This document shows positions 40,092 through 53,342 of a stretch of 64,000 nt of DNA, piece after piece. Position 1 is the first letter of the stretch. Every line of letters begins with the position of its first letter. Where the stretch lies: NCBI GenBank assembly GCA_025024175.1, contig QCXZ01000041.1, positions 26,965,786 through 27,029,785 of the forward strand. Reading direction: 5' to 3'. The DNA comes from Rhyzopertha dominica. Its lineage: Eukaryota > Arthropoda > Insecta > Coleoptera > Bostrichidae. The notes beneath the pieces are model-generated. The model saw only the letters and a list, made by a program, of their open reading frames with translations. It had not been told where the DNA came from and made no database searches. A program made the translations under genes and the position numbers.

Positions 40092-43000
40092 AGCCCTTAA
40101 ATAGCTTCGGTATGTGAAGTTCTAGAACATTAACCGCTCTGTTCTAATTGGTGGACACGGATGGGGTTACAGCCCTTCTACAGAACCTGGTGGAAAATAT
40201 TACGATACCTTTCTGCAATTCTTATAAGAAATTTATTTCGTTCTGAAATAACTGTATCACATACTATTAACTAGCCGTGATTCTCCCCAGGTCGAGGAGC
40301 CACGTCGAAAGAGTAGCACGTATTTTGTAAATTAATGTTTTATAAAGGGGTGGCAAAAAAACCACTACAAAAAAAATCATCTTGGTTTTTCTAGACACCT
40401 GCAGTACTTGAGAACAATCTTGATTAAACGTCTCATTATGTAGTTTTCTCTTACTTACAGACGGCTCATAAATTTTACCCTCGGCATGTTTTACCGTGAC
40501 GAGTTCCGTTTTCTGAAAGCCAAACTCCTTCGTTTGTGAAAGCTCGAAAAATACTAACTTTGAATAAGCTGGTATCGAGCTTCAATGTACTGATGAAATT
40601 CTTTATTTACGCCCTAGAAGCAGCCATCGTTGCACACAGCATTAAACACTTAGCTATCACCACTACGTCGAGCAATATTCACTAGGTATGTAACGTTTCT
40701 TGGTTAATTTTTCACAATAAAGTGTAAACTCATAGTACCACCCGATTGCGTGCGTTCAGTACGACGGTCGGCATGGTCTTGCAAATCCTGCTAAGCTTTT
40801 GCAAAAAAAGAAATTTGAATATACATAGCCGCAGGCGATGTTCAAACAGGTCTGATTATGTTTGCTATATGTTGGTGTCAGTGGTTTGTCTTTTATAACA
40901 AATTTATGACTATTTGAGCCGAAACTTGTAAGTCTTATTTTTGTTTCACAAAAACCACACTGCTTAAATCCCAGTCATTACTCAAGTGTGAAAGTTTCAA
41001 CATTCGTATATTTCAATATAAAGCTACTATGTATTTCAACCGAATTATTCGAAACCAAGCAATCATTATATTCTGTAGCACTCAATAGCATTGCTTTACA
41101 TTCTTGATGGCCGCATATATAAACGCAAGGATGTTTAGCTTCGCTGCTGATAATTACTGTGTCTGACAGTTAATTATAAGCGTTAGTAGTTTCACTTTGA
41201 ATGTGTTGTGGTTGCAAACATTTCTTTGTCATTTCATTTGGCGAACGCCTTTCAGAAATTAATTACATCAAGAGGAACACCGGCATGCTCCCGTTACATT
41301 AGTAGTAATATAAATCAAAAGTTAAATCATAACTCGCAGAACGTCAAACTTCAAACCCTTTACAGATTTCGCTTCGAGTAGCTGCCGCACTCGACAAACG
41401 TTTTCATCGATAAATTGATGAGGTTATAAAGAGAAACTGAATTGTTAGGGAATGCCCGTGCTGTGCTTTTTATTCCATAAAAGTTTTCAATCGTAATTCC
41501 CTGATAGATGAAGAAAAGGCCAAGAAATGGGGGAGCGATAAAATATCCAGTGTCAATAAAATTAGCGAAGCATTTACATCAAAGGACCGATGTAGCTGTC
41601 GCAATCCAGATATATATACGGATTGTTTTATTTTTAGACACACGGGCACACATGATTACTTATATATGATCACCTACACAGGTTGTTACATATTTTTTAG
41701 GCCAGTGTGCATCTTAGTTTTTTTAATATGAACGTATGATTTTTCTGACATGCTCCGATGTCACTTAAAACACTCTGTATATTTTGAATGGATCACACAT
41801 GCTTGTGCTTTATCATATATCTATGTCTTTCGCTTTCTATTACCACCAGTTTCTTGTTTACCTCTTTTATACTGAAGAGTTGAATGTTCTAAGTATTTTA
41901 TTGAACGTCAACTCGGAATAGCTAAAAGTAATCATTGACAAATAAATTCATCCTAGTGCCATCTACTGTTGTCACGAGATTCTTGTCATACGTATGGTAG
42001 TTAATATTTTTCACTTCCTTCAGCTTCGGCTTACTAAATTGGTCTGCCACACTTCTGGATTCTTTAGGGGGACAAACTACACCAAATTCTTGGTCGTTAA
42101 TAATTTTGTAAATTTGAAATACGAAACTTTTGTTGATTAGTTTGTTAATTTTAGGGAGCTTTGCTTTCTAAAAAAAGGAAACATTGCATATAACAACTTT
42201 TGTTCGAGTTGCTAACTGCTGTCCTGCTCGTTTCGAATGGCTTGTTTCAACTAACAAAATAATACCTAAAATTATGTTTTAAAATTAAATGTTTTCTATT
42301 AAGTTATTTTGGTTTATTTCATTAATAATTAAGCATGTATAACCTGATCCTATTTAATATGTATTTATAGGTATTTAAAAAATGATTTAAAAAATTGAAA
42401 GAATCATACTTCTCAGAGCTCAACAACAGAAAATTAATTAATTTTCTATTGTAGTTTTATAACTAAATATTAAAAATTACTTTATCTATTTTTTTAATAA
42501 TTCGTTTTCTTCGTTTTCACTACCACCAGGTACTCACTGCCATAGATTTCACATATTTCTTCTTTCCCTTAATTTAATGCCCAATAAAAACTAAACCGGA
42601 TAACAAAAATAACGTTTTGTTCAGCACACTGTAAGTGTTGACCCTTAACTACCGGACCAGAAGATAAGCCGAATATTATACATTTTCTGGGGTGGAAGGA
42701 AAAAGATAATAACAATAATCTACAGCGGAGCGTATGTGTGCAGACTGGGGTGCTTAGATCTTTCTCTAGAATGTCGACCGTTTGTTCTCAATTTGCAATG
42801 ATTATCGCTTAATGTTTTTATGCCGCAATAGCCTTAGTGCAGTCTCATTGTCAAGATTTTCAGATTAAGTCAAAATTTTTTAAAATGATGCTGCGACCCT
42901 AAGGCTATGTCAAGTGTTAACGGTTAAATGTCAAAATGTCATTATTTCAGGTTAACTTTGTTTGTGCGATATATTTTATTTATAGTTACACTAACCAAAT

Positions 43001-43546
43001 TTTACTCAAAAGCCAGGCAAGTAGTGTGTTTCCATAGAGAGCACATGTTCACAAAAGAAATGTAGTAGTATGCGTTTCTTTTTTCGTAGTACATGTGTAA
43101 GGTACAGACAAGTATTATAAATGTCTGTTATTAATTTATTCGAGCTGACTCTCAAATATACAGTCGAGGCAAATTTAAAAGTCAAATATCACTAGCGATT
43201 TTTGCTAAAAAAAAAATAAAAACCACAATTCGTTTGGGACGTCTGCACTTTGCAACATAACGTAGTTTATACCTATATCCAGCTCAAGTAAAAAATATGA
43301 GCTTGCATGCAATTGTAAACAAATTTATTATTAGCAACTTTCAGTAAATGAGTTTTTTTCTGACACCGTATCATTAAATATTACGACGTTTTTTGATGTT
43401 GTGAAAAATTCTACGTATTTTAACTTTTAGTCCGTCAAAGTTATTGACATTTTCATAGTGGATTTATTGACTTTTGCTGTAAACGGATGGATTTATTTTA
43501 ATAAACGGTACAGAGGAAAATGCTATAACTGAACAAATTATATATT
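40092..43546. other. No gene seen
   Basis: About 3.4 kb without a recognisable gene. 42620-42960 has scattered inverted phrases (AGTGTTGACCCTTAAC and AGTGTTAACGGTTAAA) that may be ends of an old MITE, not strong enough to call. Confidence 0.35.
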
Positions 43547-44600
43547 CTAAACAGCTACATTGTAATGGCTCATCACTACTTTGNATAGTTTCAGAATCAT
43601 TTTGATAAAAAAGGCTCTATACCAAGCTAACTCGGGGTCTAGATGCCAGTCACTGTTATATTGCATGAGTTCTTTTAGGTCATGAATTTTCTGAGCAGAT
43701 AAGGCACGACCCAGCGCCAGTTCTTTAAGTGTAAAATTTTTAGAGGAACATCCACGTTTTAATTTTCGTAACTTCAAATTCCGATTTAAACTTGTAATTT
43801 TGTAAGTAGCGACATTGGTTTCATTTTTCAATAATGCATGTTTAAGCACAACTTTTTTATAGAGATTATACCGGAAACTGTTTTGTATAATTTCTGCAAA
43901 CCTCTTATATCACACAACTGTCAGTCCTTTACCAATTTCCTTAGCGTCCCCACATTTTCGTAGGTGGCGTGGCAACATTCTGTAGTTTTAATGAAGGGTT
44001 TATTTCTCAAAACTTTTTCCACTCTTCCTAATACACGATCTACTGGCATGAAACTATGCCCTCGAACAGGAAATATTACTGTCATAGATTCGATTTTTGT
44101 TTTTGTTTGTTGTAACCAATGCACTAGTAAGTGTGAAATGTGGGTGTTCTTATTTTGACCAGCACAGCCATCTCAAAAGAACTTTAAGTGGGTAATATCT
44201 GTGTCAAAATTTTTACTAGCTTTTAATCTTAAAAAAATGGAGCAATGCTAACCTTAATTGTGTGCAGCCCCTCCCAGCTTGATCATCAGTCCAAGAATAG
44301 ACAATAGGGTTTTTGCTATCAGGGTCAACGACACACAATGTGTATTATCTAATCTGTCTCAAATAGAACTGGGAGCTGCTGTACCTGTTGCAAATCAAAA
44401 AAGTCTTTGAATGAGGAACAGCCTGCTTCTTCAATTTTGTCTTCAGCTTATGTATTCTTTTTTAGCATTGGCTTGCTCGTTTCTGCAGGAATAAATTCTC
44501 TAATAAGGATATTATATTTTAACCTTTCACACATGATACAAATATATATTGATGGAGAATTGAATCCAATGTTAAACTCATTGCTGAGTATTCTGTAAAA
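43547..44600 (-). pseudogene. Remnant of repetitive insect protein with DGCAGQNKN motif
   Basis: From right to left on the minus strand: SKNPIVYSWTDDQAGRGCTQ; RDGCAGQNKNTHISHLLVHW; MTVIFPVRGHSFMPVDRVLG, RVEKVLRNKPF; then KHALLKNETNVATYKITSLN and LKRGCSSKNFTLKELALGRA. The series W..D...RG..e, DGC.GQNKN, h.V.GHS.MP.DR.fG is the C-terminal half of a widespread multicopy insect protein that I associate with the DUF7869-type domain; the Asp-Gly-Cys and His/Asp residues suggest an RNase H-like (DDE) fold. Stops, a frame change near 43920 and one N show it is dead. Confidence 0.5.
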
Positions 44601-47600
44601 TTTTGTGAAAGACGTACCTTTGAGGTGCTGATTATTGTGAAGCAGATTTTTCTATATTTTGTATACTTTTGAAATGGATAAGTTTAAGTTAAGTTAAGTT
44701 AAGACTTGTTTCGCCCATAGTGACTTTCTCGACCCTTCAGTTGTTTAAAAAACGCATAGACCTCATTTTTACTTGTACTTTGTGACATTTGATCGCCTCC
44801 AAGAGTTTCTTTTGGAATACCACCTTTATTGAAGCAACTTTTATAACTCCACTTTTAGACAGCTTGGTAACAACCAAAAAGAAACTTTGACACACTGTAG
44901 TATATCCACCACTACATAATTTGGGAATCTACACATTGTTTGAACATGTAACTTACAATATACTGCGTTGCCAGGTTGTGCTTTTTAATAAATATTACAG
45001 CTTTGGTCGTTTTTTGGGTGGAAACGGAATTCTATGGTGACAAATCTGCATGTCCTGAATAATTTTATCGGATGACGTGTAGACGTGCAAGCTCCTCATA
45101 TGATCACTATACTGATAAGCTTATATCATTTTAGCAAACGATAAAACACCATGAATTAAATGAGTTGTTGATAAGCCTCAGTTTAGACGTAAAAATGCAA
45201 TCATGCAGGATGACTTAACGTATAATAAAATATTTTATGTTAAATAAACTGCGTTTTTCAATACGTCCCACTGGTTAGTGCATTATACTCGCAGTTATAA
45301 TCTTGAAGTATTTATTACAGTGCAGACGATCGATTCATTGACGGTAGATTCACATTGACTCTAATGATAACACAATCTATGTCCACATACATGTAGTTTT
45401 TGTCCATGACTTTTTTGATGGTATGTTAATCTCTTGTATTTGATGTATTATCATAAACTAAATAAAATAAAAATACCGGTGCCTGAAGAAGCCGTCACAT
45501 AGGTGTCTAAATGTCGCTTTGTTCGCAACCCACGGCCTGTGGTTTCGAATGGTATCAATAATGTTTTTTTTTAATTGTAGTTACAACGGGCATGTACTTT
45601 TAATCAGTTTCTTAACCGATTTTTATTTATTGATGACAGTTTCTCGCTGCACTGGGACGAACAGGTATACATTTTCATCGGTGCACACGGGCGGATTACC
45701 ACAGCCGTTAATTCCTTGAGATGAATGCTTAATTAGTGGTAAATAATATCCATTATTACGTCAGCAGAAGCCTTTCACTTCAAGAGCAGAGCTAACGCAA
45801 TTTAGCTGGAAAATTGGAGTGGAATGAAAAATATAAGGTTTCCTAAATACCACTTAAAACGCTATAACTGCAAACATTCCATTTCCATTCCCTTATCTTT
45901 TAGTTAAAGCGAAGTAGTTAATTAGGAACAGCACGCCTGGCCCACCGGTTACAAATCTTTATAAGACTTTTCATCCAATCTTTTCCCGCTTTATACTCAG
46001 TCTGCATCCTTCACCAAACGAACAAGCGCGAACGGAATGCATAAGGCCGAGAAACGACATTCTTGTTTTGTAAGTATTGGCTCACTTTTAAAGCGGAACT
46101 CGGCCTGTAGTTAATTTACAGCAGACTCCAGTTGCTCTTCAATAGCCATGAATATTTCGTTAGAAATAAGGTTTATCTTATAATCTGTAAATTTTTGAGT
46201 AAATGATATTTTCGTTCTATTACGAACTGAAGCTCTTGTTTAACGAGTATTTCAACCAGGGCATTAGAGTTTTAGTAGTCTACAACATTGAGGTGTTATG
46301 TTTTATTTTATATTGTTTTGTTTGTGAATGTATGAATTAAACGAATCTATAAAAAAATTATAATTAAAATAAATGAAATAAAATACAGATGCGAAAGTTT
46401 AGTTCAGCATACCAGTCTACTAATTCGGACCACTGGTATTCTAAATTATACAAAGTACACGAAAAAAGCACTATAACCTCAATTATCCACTAAAATAAAA
46501 ACAAAGAAAACCGCAAAACAAGTCGGTGTTTTCCACTAATTGCAGTAGTGCTCGTGACAAATACTGTTCTTATTTACTTCTATGAGTTGATTGATGAAGG
46601 TCTAAAGATGCAAATGATTATGGCGGACTGCAGTACGCCTATTGACTATTCGAAGCTCTTGTTGATGTCAGATCCCGTATCACGTGACCAAGGCGGTGTG
46701 GAAAACTACTTACTAGCTATTACTGTAATATTCCAACTGAGCAGAGGTGGGAAACTATCGGATTTGAAAAATATCGTATCGACAACTAGTCGATAGTACT
46801 ATCAAATTTTCTATTCAATGTAATCTACAGCTACCTTTGTAACGCACAAAATGTACTTTTACAAAAAAATCTAGGCTAATGTTACCTGAAGCGATTAGGT
46901 ACCCGCTAGGTAATAGTCGGAGAGGACGTGTGGTTATGTAAACGCTGTACCAAAAAGATTATACACCAAAATATGCCTAGTTACCGACCTATTAGCGTGG
47001 ATTTATTAATATTTGGGCGCCAGGTAGATGAACGAAATACCCCTAAGTTGGAAATGCTTCCTTCAAAACGAATGAAAAGTATGGCACTTACCTGCACCTA
47101 CCACAGGTAGATAGAATGATGGCCAACCAAAGCACAAAAAAGGTAAATATAGTAACTAAATAAATTAGCCGTATGTAATAATATTTAAACGTCTATTTAA
47201 ATTTAAATCATACATTTATGCAGGTAAGTATGTTCACTATTGAAAATGTACAACTAAAATAAATGTTCTTTATTGGAGAGAGCACTCGCAATTTATTAGA
47301 AGACGCGAACAAGAAAAATAATCTTATGAAGTATCCAAAGAAAAGTTACAAAACGGGGATGAATGGTCATGTAAAAAAAAACATGTAAAAGAATCACGCG
47401 ACGTCACGAGCGAATGGCCATGCGCTAGCGGACGTTTGGTGTTAAATGACAAATTTGCGTATGAAATAGCAACCCAAACTGCGAAGTGTCTTTACAAAAG
47501 AAAATGACAGCAAAAAGTATATAAATAACACGTGTCAAAAAAACAAATGTGTACCAATGTACAATAATTAAACAAACAATTGCTTACTCTATAGTAATTA

Positions 47601-47678
47601 TCTTAAATGAGAACGCAAACTCTTCCTTTATCAAACAACCAAAGTAATGTAACCAATGTTAGAATGTTCTAAAAGTTT
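44601..47678. other. No gene seen; one PLE-like end motif
   Basis: About 3 kb without a recognisable gene. GCCTGAAGAAGCCGTCACAT at 45481-45500 resembles the decayed hammerhead-like motif of retroelement ends. Open stretches at 45519-45719, 46548-46796 and 46928-47110 have no recognisable motif. Confidence 0.35.
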
Positions 47679-47969
47679 ATGACGAACAGATATTCCCTTG
47701 TGCCTCGTGAAGCGAAAAAGACGTACGCATCTTTAACCGCCGAATCATATAATGGTAAAGATCTGACCTGCAGAATGGACCTTCCTGGTTTTAGGTACCG
47801 TCACAAGAATGAGCAATCTGGGAAGCAGGGGGATGATATTAGACCTTGGGTGGTGTTTTTAACTGCAGATCGTAATCCAATTCGATGGATTTATACGAGG
47901 AATCCGGGCAAAACTCGTACAGGAATTCAGGTCCAAATTCCGACAAACAAAACTCAGCGAGCTCCCTGA
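47679..47969 (+). CDS. Unrecognised 96-codon open frame
   Basis: ATG at 47679 (TTTATGACG) opens MTNRYSLVPREAKKTYASLT ... DLTCRMDLPGFRYRHKNEQS ... PWVVFLTADRNPIRWIYTRN ... IQVQIPTNKTQRAP and stops. It is hydrophilic with Trp/Tyr/Arg clusters, and the DNA is less AT-rich than its surroundings (47380-48110). No signal, repeat or family is recognised, and the opposite strand is also fairly open. It may be coding or a repeat. Confidence 0.25.
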   Translation: MTNRYSLVPREAKKTYASLTAESYNGKDLTCRMDLPGFRYRHKNEQSGKQGDDIRPWVVFLTADRNPIRWIYTRNPGKTRTGIQVQIPTNKTQRAP

Positions 47970-48887
47970 GGGCTTCTTTTATACCAATCCAATCAATTTA
48001 AGCGAGCACGTTAACACGTGCGGAACTGGTTTTCCTTCAAAATCCCAAAAGAGGGTGGTGAAGTTCCAAAAAGCAATCGTGCCCAAATTCACGATGAACC
48101 AACAACCAAATAAAGTCACCACAGTTATGTTGTGAAAAGCAAATCCCTTAATGGATGATAATTAAAATCACGTTCGACATTTCACGACATTCGAAAACCA
48201 AGATGTCAGTTAATGATCAACTTTTTGCCCAGTCTACTTGAAAAACGCGCAAAGATAATAATCAAAGGTACCGCTATATAGGCACACACTGTCCAGACCG
48301 ACGAAATAAATTAATTAGTTTTAAAACCCAAAATTTTCTTTACACCTTCTTACCTTTTATTGAACATCAATTAATGAATGAATATATGCAGATGTATGCC
48401 CATTTAATTATTTAAATAAATAAATGTATCATTATGGAACTGATGAGAGTTTCATACCTATAATCAACTAAAACTATATTAAAAATGTTTCTCTAGCAAA
48501 GAGGTTGAATGCTTTCAACATCCATCAATGAGATTAATATTATGTATCCAATCAACCATTGACAAAGGATCGTCTGTCTGAGGTTTCGATTACAGGTGTA
48601 ATGTTAGACAGATCATTTTTTGTGAATGTTTTAATTGGAGACGGCATTTTTTCGTTAACATAGCGCACAGCTGTTTCGCTTTTTTTAAATTGAATGAACA
48701 TGGAACTGTGACTCGTCGTTTTGGTCCCAGCCCTGCAATCCCGATAAAAAAATAGATTAAACACACAACAGGACGAATAAGTAGCTATAAAAGAATAATT
48801 TTGTCCCGTATGTGTAATATTATCTGGTTCACAAAATTACATGGCTTGACCAGTACCATTAATTTTCTTTAAGGATGGCACTATACC
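47970..48887. other. No gene seen
   Basis: A short minus-strand stretch at 48552-48764 is unremarkable. Nothing else supported. Confidence 0.35.
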
Positions 48888-50679
48888 AAAAAACGGCTGC
48901 AAATTGAATCAATACTTCCACATCCAATTGTCAAAATGACATTTACGTTTTTATTTCTTGTACTGTACGATTAGTAATCAGATTTTGAGCATTTTGTCTC
49001 TCAGTTTTTCTAAGACAAAGTCCTCGTGATATTAGCAGGAATATATAAATTTTAAAATCGTTTGTTTTCAAATAACTCGAAAATTTTTAATTTAACAAAA
49101 AATTACAAGAGTGCTTTCTGATCAGAAATACCAAAATTTAAAAAAAATCGTACGAGCAGGGACCAAAATAGGTTTTTTGCAAATATTTCGATAATGTCAA
49201 AATTTTGAATAAATTTTCTAAGATACGTTTTGTGAGAAATTTTATTTCCTATCTGATGGCATTTTCATTTTTTAATATATTAAATATATTTGGAGATATT
49301 TAGGAAAAACCGTTTTCTTTAAAAGACGCTTTTTTGCTAATATCTTCTAAACAGTTTGCTGCACCGAAAATTTATAAGAGCGAATAATACTCGCAGTTAA
49401 TACTACTAATCACATACTAAAACGAAGAAAATATAAAGAAATAAAAATTTGCAAAAAGGGTAGTTACCCCCTAATTTCGCCCCCTTCCCGATATCTCACT
49501 TACCCCACAAACAATAGGTCGCTTTGGGTAGTTGAGATTTATACGTTTGCCAAATTTGAAGTTCATATATTAAGTTTTTCGGAAGTTATCGTGTATACAA
49601 ACAAAACCACAGACACACGACAAGAAATTTTTTTTGCTCAATTTTTTTTGCGTTATCGACCATTGTAAAGCGAATGAGCAAATAAAAATTTTTGAAATTT
49701 TTTTTCGCGATACAATACTTCCCATCCGTTGGATGTGGAAGTAATTGCACTTGTATAAGTTGGAATGTATTGACTTTTTTTAATTTCCTCATCACCAGCT
49801 AATTTGAGAAATATAACCACTTTCGGTTTTCTCTCGTTTTTGTTATTTAAATTATGGTCTAGTGCCAGATTATTTTACTTCCACATCCAACGGGTGGGAA
49901 GTATTGTATCGCTAAAAAAACTTTCAAAAATTTTTATTTGCTCATTCGCTTTAAGATGGTCGAAAACGTAAAAAAACAAAATTTCAGCAAAAGAATTTCT
50001 TGTCTGTGTGTCTGTGGTTTTGTTTCTATACACGATAACTTTCGAAAGACTTAATATATGAACTTGAAATTTGGCAAACGTATAAATCTCAACTACCCAA
50101 AGCGACCTATTGTTTGTGGGGTAAGTAGGATATCGAGAAGGGGGCGAAATTGTGGGGTAACTACCCTTTTTGCAAGTTTTTATTTTTTATATTTTTTTTT
50201 GTTTTAGTATGTGATTAGTAGTATAACTGCGAGTATTATTTGCTCTCATAAATTTTCGGTGCAGTAAATTGTTTAGAATAACTCCGAATATATTTAATAT
50301 ATTCAAAAAATGCAAATAGGTACCATCAGATAGGAAATAAAATTCTCACAAAAAGTGTCTTAGAAAATTTATCCAAAATTTTGACATTTTCGAAATATTT
50401 CCAAAAAACCTATTTTAAAACCTATATCAAATTTCTGATCGGAAAGCATTCTTGTAATTTTTTCGTAAAGTTAATACTTTTCGAGTTTTGGAAAAAACCG
50501 ATTTTAAAACTTTATGTATTTTTGCTAATATCACGAGGATCGTTTATCTTAGAAAAAAAATCTGTAGAGAGAAAAAATGCTCAATACGTGATATATATCG
50601 TATAGTATAAAAATTAAAACGTAAATGTCATTTTGACAATTCGATGTGGAAGTATTGATTCAATTTGCAGCGGTTTTTT
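48888..50679. repeat. 1.8-kb hairpin: two long inverted arms, each with its own inverted ends
   Basis: Arms 48888 to about 49747 and about 49873 to 50679 are reverse complements over most of their length (I estimate 85-90% identity), with a loop of about 125 bp. Outer ends AAAAAACGGCTGCAAATTG and its complement. The phrase ACTTCCACATCCAA appears at both ends of each arm in opposite orientation (48914 and 49729; 49878 and 50642), so each ~830-bp arm is itself a terminal-inverted-repeat unit. No open frames of note and no clear target duplication. Likely two copies of a non-autonomous element in inverse, or a foldback element. Confidence 0.85.
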
Positions 50680-51742
50680 ACTTAAGTGACATTGTGATTA
50701 TTTTTAATCAACAAACCTTCACCATGTCTCACTAAGCCTCTAAATTTAAACTTGCTCGCCAAATTTCATAGCATTCAAAATTAAGATTCTGTTCAATAGA
50801 GTTTACGTCAAGCGAACATTACACTGTTATTTCCAAAATTTTAGATTCAAAAGCGATTAGGGTTAATTATTTTATTACTCGCACCCTTGAATGGAACTTC
50901 AATATCGTTTATAAAGGTATGTAAAAAACGAAAATATAAACGGTAGGCAGTAATTACACCTGTATTCAGTGTGTAACAAGTAACCATACTTCAAGGGCGA
51001 CGGAGTGCTGAGAGGTGAATGGAATTCGAAATATAAGTGGAGATGCACTCTTAGGAGACTTTCTAGACTTCTGATTGCTCTCGATAGAAAACGTGCTTGG
51101 AATGCGTTAGATAACCCATGCTCATAATCGAGGTATACATTTTTCTAGTAATATTTTCCGGAAGGAGCAGAGGCTCGGGGTGCTAACAACGGTATGTTAG
51201 AATCACTTCTATAAAATAAAATTGATTTGAATAGCAAAAAGTGACGTTTTAACACATTGACTTCATTGAATAACATACAAGTTTTTTTGCTGTGGTTATC
51301 AATTCCGAAACAGTAATCTGTTTACGGTTTTTAGTTTGATGTATTAGTGGCATTTCTGATAAAGTTATTGATTACATTTTTATTCCAAATATTATATTTG
51401 GTATTCTTGATACCCACTGGCAAATATTTTCATTTAGAAAGGGACGTTTCCTTATGGTGATACTGTTTTAAATGGCACACTTCTAGAAATATTTCAGTAT
51501 TTTCAGTAACATATACAGTACGTCCCTGGATACAAGAAAAGAATTATCTTTGATTTCACAAGAAAAGTGCTTAAAACCAGTCGTCTGTAATTGAAACTTC
51601 ATTATTGTGGCTCAGTGGAAATAAAGATTAAGAAAGCACAGTTTTAATAAATAGTAACACAAAGAAACAACTTAAAAATACAAAGTAATTATTAATAATA
51701 ACAATCATTACGAAGGTATACCTATAATCTTTGTCAAAGAGA
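50680..51742. other. No gene seen
   Basis: Nothing recognised on either strand. Confidence 0.4.
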
Positions 51743-51870
51743 ACCTCTCACTGGTGCAGTGGGTAACGTATCTGCCTCTGGGCTCTGAGGTTGTGGGTTC
51801 GAGTTCCGCTCAGGGCATTGCATGTGTATCTGTATAATAATGTACTATAGGTAATGCTCTAATAAATGAA
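51743..51870 (+). mobile_element. tRNA-derived SINE
   Basis: The head resembles a tRNA: CTCACTGGTGCAGTGGGTAA holds the Pol III A box (TGGTGCAGTGG), and GTTGTGGGTTCGAGTTCC holds the B box (GGTTCGAGTTCC, 51796-51807) 44 bp downstream. The anticodon arm (CCTC...GAGG) closes on an oversized loop and the acceptor ends do not pair properly, so this is not a working tRNA gene. A ~60-bp unrelated AT-rich body follows. Its 3' border is uncertain. Confidence 0.65.
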
Positions 51871-52894
51871 TACAAAAAATGTGCTAGCTAATTGTCATAA
51901 ATTAACAGGGCCATTAATCAATTAAAAAATAGAACCTCAGTAAGTAAATAAATAAATCACCAATGAAGCGATACCTCATAGAAACAACGTGCCAAAATCA
52001 TTCAATTTAAAGCTATATAAAAACAGCTAGCCTCAGTGGGTAGCGAACAATCATTATTTAATTATCGTCACCTTTATTTGCGTACAATTCTACTCTACAA
52101 TGAAGGTGCTTGAAACTTTTTTGAAATGATTCGATGGGCTATGATGCAACGGTCTCTTATTAGTTTCTTTTTAATTTTTCGACATTAGGCAGGTAAGGAG
52201 AACTGCTTTAAACATTTTCACAAATAAATGTCCAAAATTGTTAAATCAAGGCTCCTGGCAGGCTAAAATACTGGATCATTTCCTCCAATCCGCTGATCTC
52301 TAGATTTAACGTTTAACTAGTTAGTAAGAATGCGAAAATTATGTATAGGACGAACACCTTGCTGCCAAGCTAAATTCTAAATCATCAAGACTATCCTTAA
52401 AAAAAAACTTTTTAACATACTAATTGGTATTTCTGTTGTCAATATTATTATTATTGATAAATCGAATCAGTATTTTTGTGTGTTGTTAGGCATAAATTAA
52501 CCACGATGTAATCTGCTGGCAACGTTTCGTGATTACTTTCATTTGCCTAAAATTGTGTAGGTTGGTTGGTTTCTAAGTTTTTCTCCCAAATTGACTAACC
52601 TTGGATTTTAATTTGTTTCTAACATACCTAAATATGAGGATTGTTCAAATTTAAATTATAATTTGTATTTATCTGTCTAAAAAGCAAATCTTTTAAAGGA
52701 CGGGAACGCGTAGAAAATGAACCACATCCTCGACGCGTGAAAACTGCAACAATTGACGAGAATGGTGACCAAATTGATAAACTTGTTCCTAATAATCGTC
52801 ACATCACTATGTGGAATATTGCTTTGATATTACATATAAGTATTGGCAGTGTGAACTTTTCTTTCCACTGAAGCAGATAATGACGTTTTAGATT
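51871..52894. other. No gene seen; should hold the lost N-terminal part of the Harbinger copy
   Basis: Nothing recognised, although 52690-52800 directly precedes the Harbinger fragment and may include decayed transposase sequence. Confidence 0.35.
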
Positions 52895-53290
52895 ACAGAT
52901 TTGATGGCTGTAGAACAAAGGATATGCACGCAGAACTTTCCTCTTGATAACCCTCACAAATCCTGAACCTCCAGTCGGAAGTCGAAACAATTCTATCCAT
53001 ATCACAGCAAGAAACACTATTGAACGCTGTTTTGGTGCCCTAAAAAGGAGATTTCCTGCTTTGGCAAATGGTTTGGGGCTTGACAATATGGAAGCTACAT
53101 TGGCGGTGATGGTAGCTTATGCAGTTTTGCACAAAATATGTATCATAGCCAGTGACGAGCAACCAGCTTTTGCCTACGAGGACCTTTAAGACGAAGTCGA
53201 TGTGCCGGGATAATTGGCTCCCAACGCTAACTCTGCAATTAGAAGAACTGTAATAAATATAGTGTTCGATGAAAGTAAATACAAGCAACT
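52895..53290 (+). pseudogene. PIF/Harbinger transposase C-terminal remnant
   Basis: Reads GYARRTFLLITLTNPEPPVG, SRNNSIHITARNTIERCFGA then LKRRFPALANGL and AVMVAYAVLHKICI: the HARBI1-type nuclease end (GDsGYPl..fLltP, N..h...R..iE..FG.lK.RFp.L......., ..i..a..VLHN.ci). The Glu of IERCFG is the third catalytic residue. The first two catalytic Asp and the N-terminus are missing. RRTVINIVFDE follows in another frame after a stop. Paired with an opposite-strand Myb/SANT-like remnant next door, as in PIF elements with two genes. Confidence 0.7.
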
Positions 53291-53342
53291 ACTAAAACAT
53301 TTATTTATTGTGATATATTAATCTTTACTTTTTTTAACTGCT

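Noticed and set aside
42620..42960. Inverted phrases AGTGTTGACCCTTAAC / AGTGTTAACGGTTAAA as a MITE
   Set aside because: Similarity is short and imperfect and no target duplication is visible.
51743..51820. Functional tRNA gene
   Set aside because: A and B boxes are good, but the anticodon loop is too large, the acceptor stem does not pair and a SINE-like body follows.
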